NCBI RefSeq assembly: GCF_047468865.1
Contig: NZ_JBLGTV010000002.1
Span: forward strand, 1-64,000
DNA: 64,000 nt
Source of the DNA: Castellaniella hirudinis_A
GTDB taxonomy: Bacteria > Pseudomonadota > Gammaproteobacteria > Burkholderiales > Burkholderiaceae_B
Reading direction: 5' to 3'
In this document: piece by piece, positions 63,253-64,000 of the stretch
How positions within the stretch are numbered: the stretch's first letter is position 1
How the letters are laid out: each line of letters begins with the position of its first letter
The notes under the pieces: model-generated
Database searches by the model: none
What the model was told of the DNA's origin: nothing
What the model saw: only the letters and a program-made list of their open reading frames with translations
Program-made: the position numbers and the translations under genes

Positions 63253-64000
63253 ATGAAACCACAAATTTCTCGATCCGCGCTGGAAACCTGGCTGAACACC
63301 ACCCTGCAGATCGACCGTTTCAAGGACTACTGCCCCAACGGCCTGCAAGTGCAGGGCCGCGCCGAAATCCGCCACATCGTCACCGGCGTGACCGCCTCGC
63401 AAGCCCTGATCGACGCCGCCATCGCCCGCCAGGCCGACGCCATCCTGGTGCACCACGGCTGGTTCTGGAAAAACGAGAACCCCTGCATCCGCGGGCCCAA
63501 GCACCGGCGGCTGGCGGCCCTGATGGGGCAAGACATCAACCTGTTCGCCTACCACCTGCCGCTGGACGCCCACCCCGAGTGGGGCAACAACGCCCAGCTG
63601 GCCCGCGTCATGGACTGGACCCCCGACATCCTGCCGGACGGCACACCGCACCGCTGCGGCCCGGATCAGCTGATCTGGCTGGGCGCCCCCGCCTGGGATT
63701 GCACCGTGGCGGAACTCAGCACCGACCTCGCCCAGCGCCTGGGCCGCAAGCCGATCGTGATCGGCGAGCTGGATCAGCCCGTGCGCCGCCTGGCCTGGTG
63801 CACCGGCGCGGCCCAGGGCATGATGGCAGCCGCCCTGGACGCCGGGGCGGACTGCTACGTCAGCGGCGAAATCTCCGAGCCCACCGTGCACCTGGCCCGC
63901 GAAACCGGCTGCGCGTACATCGGCGCGGGCCACCACGCCACCGAACGCTACGGCGTGCAGGCCCTGGGGGCCGCCATCGAGGCGCAATTCGGCGTGTCCT
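63253..64000 (+). CDS. Nif3-like dinuclear metal centre protein (runs off the window)
   Basis: This member of the NIF3/YbgI/DUF34 family starts at the ATG at 63253 with AAGGAA upstream and continues past the right edge; 249 residues are visible of a family usually near 250. It opens MKPQISRSALETWLNTTLQI, followed by YCPNGLQVQG, ILVHHGWFWKNE (metal-binding His pair), FAYHLPLDAHPEWGNNAQLA, and near the end YVSGEISEPTVHLARE and YIGAGHHATERYGVQAL (metal His/Glu). Proteins of this family form hexamers with a two-metal site. A GTP cyclohydrolase or chaperone role has been proposed, but the function is not settled. Confidence 0.9.
   Translation, partial: MKPQISRSALETWLNTTLQIDRFKDYCPNGLQVQGRAEIRHIVTGVTASQALIDAAIARQADAILVHHGWFWKNENPCIRGPKHRRLAALMGQDINLFAYHLPLDAHPEWGNNAQLARVMDWTPDILPDGTPHRCGPDQLIWLGAPAWDCTVAELSTDLAQRLGRKPIVIGELDQPVRRLAWCTGAAQGMMAAALDAGADCYVSGEISEPTVHLARETGCAYIGAGHHATERYGVQALGAAIEAQFGVS

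Overview
The window looks like a chromosomal segment of a high-GC betaproteobacterium of the order Burkholderiales, most like the Alcaligenaceae (Bordetella, Achromobacter and Castellaniella relatives). This rests on protein wording and familiar gene order: system II cytochrome c maturation beside cytochrome c4 and EngB, aroK-aroB-dgt divergent from mrcA, lptM-lysA, a MFS gene divergent from uvrA, and an HtrA-type protease divergent from a Nif3-like gene. No database search was possible, so the family assignment is inference. I see no tRNA, rRNA or CRISPR array.

Layout. At 1-9.9 kb, all genes read leftward. They are rfbA, rfbC, a GT2 glycosyltransferase and a SapC-like protein, then a type I secretion system made of an ABC exporter, an HlyD adaptor and two consecutive TolC-family proteins, the second a lipoprotein. 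At 10.1-28.2 kb lies an enlarged histidine utilisation region: an NCS2 permease, two HutC-type repressors, HutG, a LysR regulator, a BesD-like Fe(II)/2-oxoglutarate oxygenase, an FMN alpha-hydroxy-acid dehydrogenase, a DUF2817 metallopeptidase, a four-gene polar amino acid ABC importer, HutU, HutH, HutI and a signal-less solute-binding-fold protein. A small mobile scar follows at 28.3-29.4 kb: ParDE, an IS630 transposase remnant and what looks like the 5' end of a group II intron placed just after the ssb terminator. Then come ssb, a dppABCDF peptide importer, an MFS transporter and uvrA. The 40.6-55.8 kb stretch holds a two-sensor diguanylate cyclase, dgt, aroB, aroK, mrcA, lptM, lysA, a GGDEF-EAL membrane protein, an XRE regulator and a chemotaxis receptor. 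The right end has ccsA/resC, resB, cytochrome c4, engB, hemB, a PDZ-less HtrA protease and the start of a Nif3-like gene.

How it works together. The hut genes convert histidine to urocanate, imidazolonepropionate, formiminoglutamate and then glutamate plus formamide. Short palindromes related to TTGTATATACAA lie before hutU, hutI, the oxygenase gene, the importer's binding-protein gene, hutG and also dppA. This suggests one HutC-type regulon joining histidine breakdown, amino acid and peptide uptake, and an uncharacterised oxygenase/dehydrogenase/peptidase branch. That branch is my best candidate for an undescribed pathway.

The second candidate is structural. Two convergent intergenic gaps (36.2 and 55.9 kb) carry long perfect inverted repeats with unrelated arms but a shared loop of about 50 nt that can itself form two small hairpins. 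Arm pairing is kept while arm sequence changes, which suggests a structured RNA, a terminator family or a new small repetitive element.
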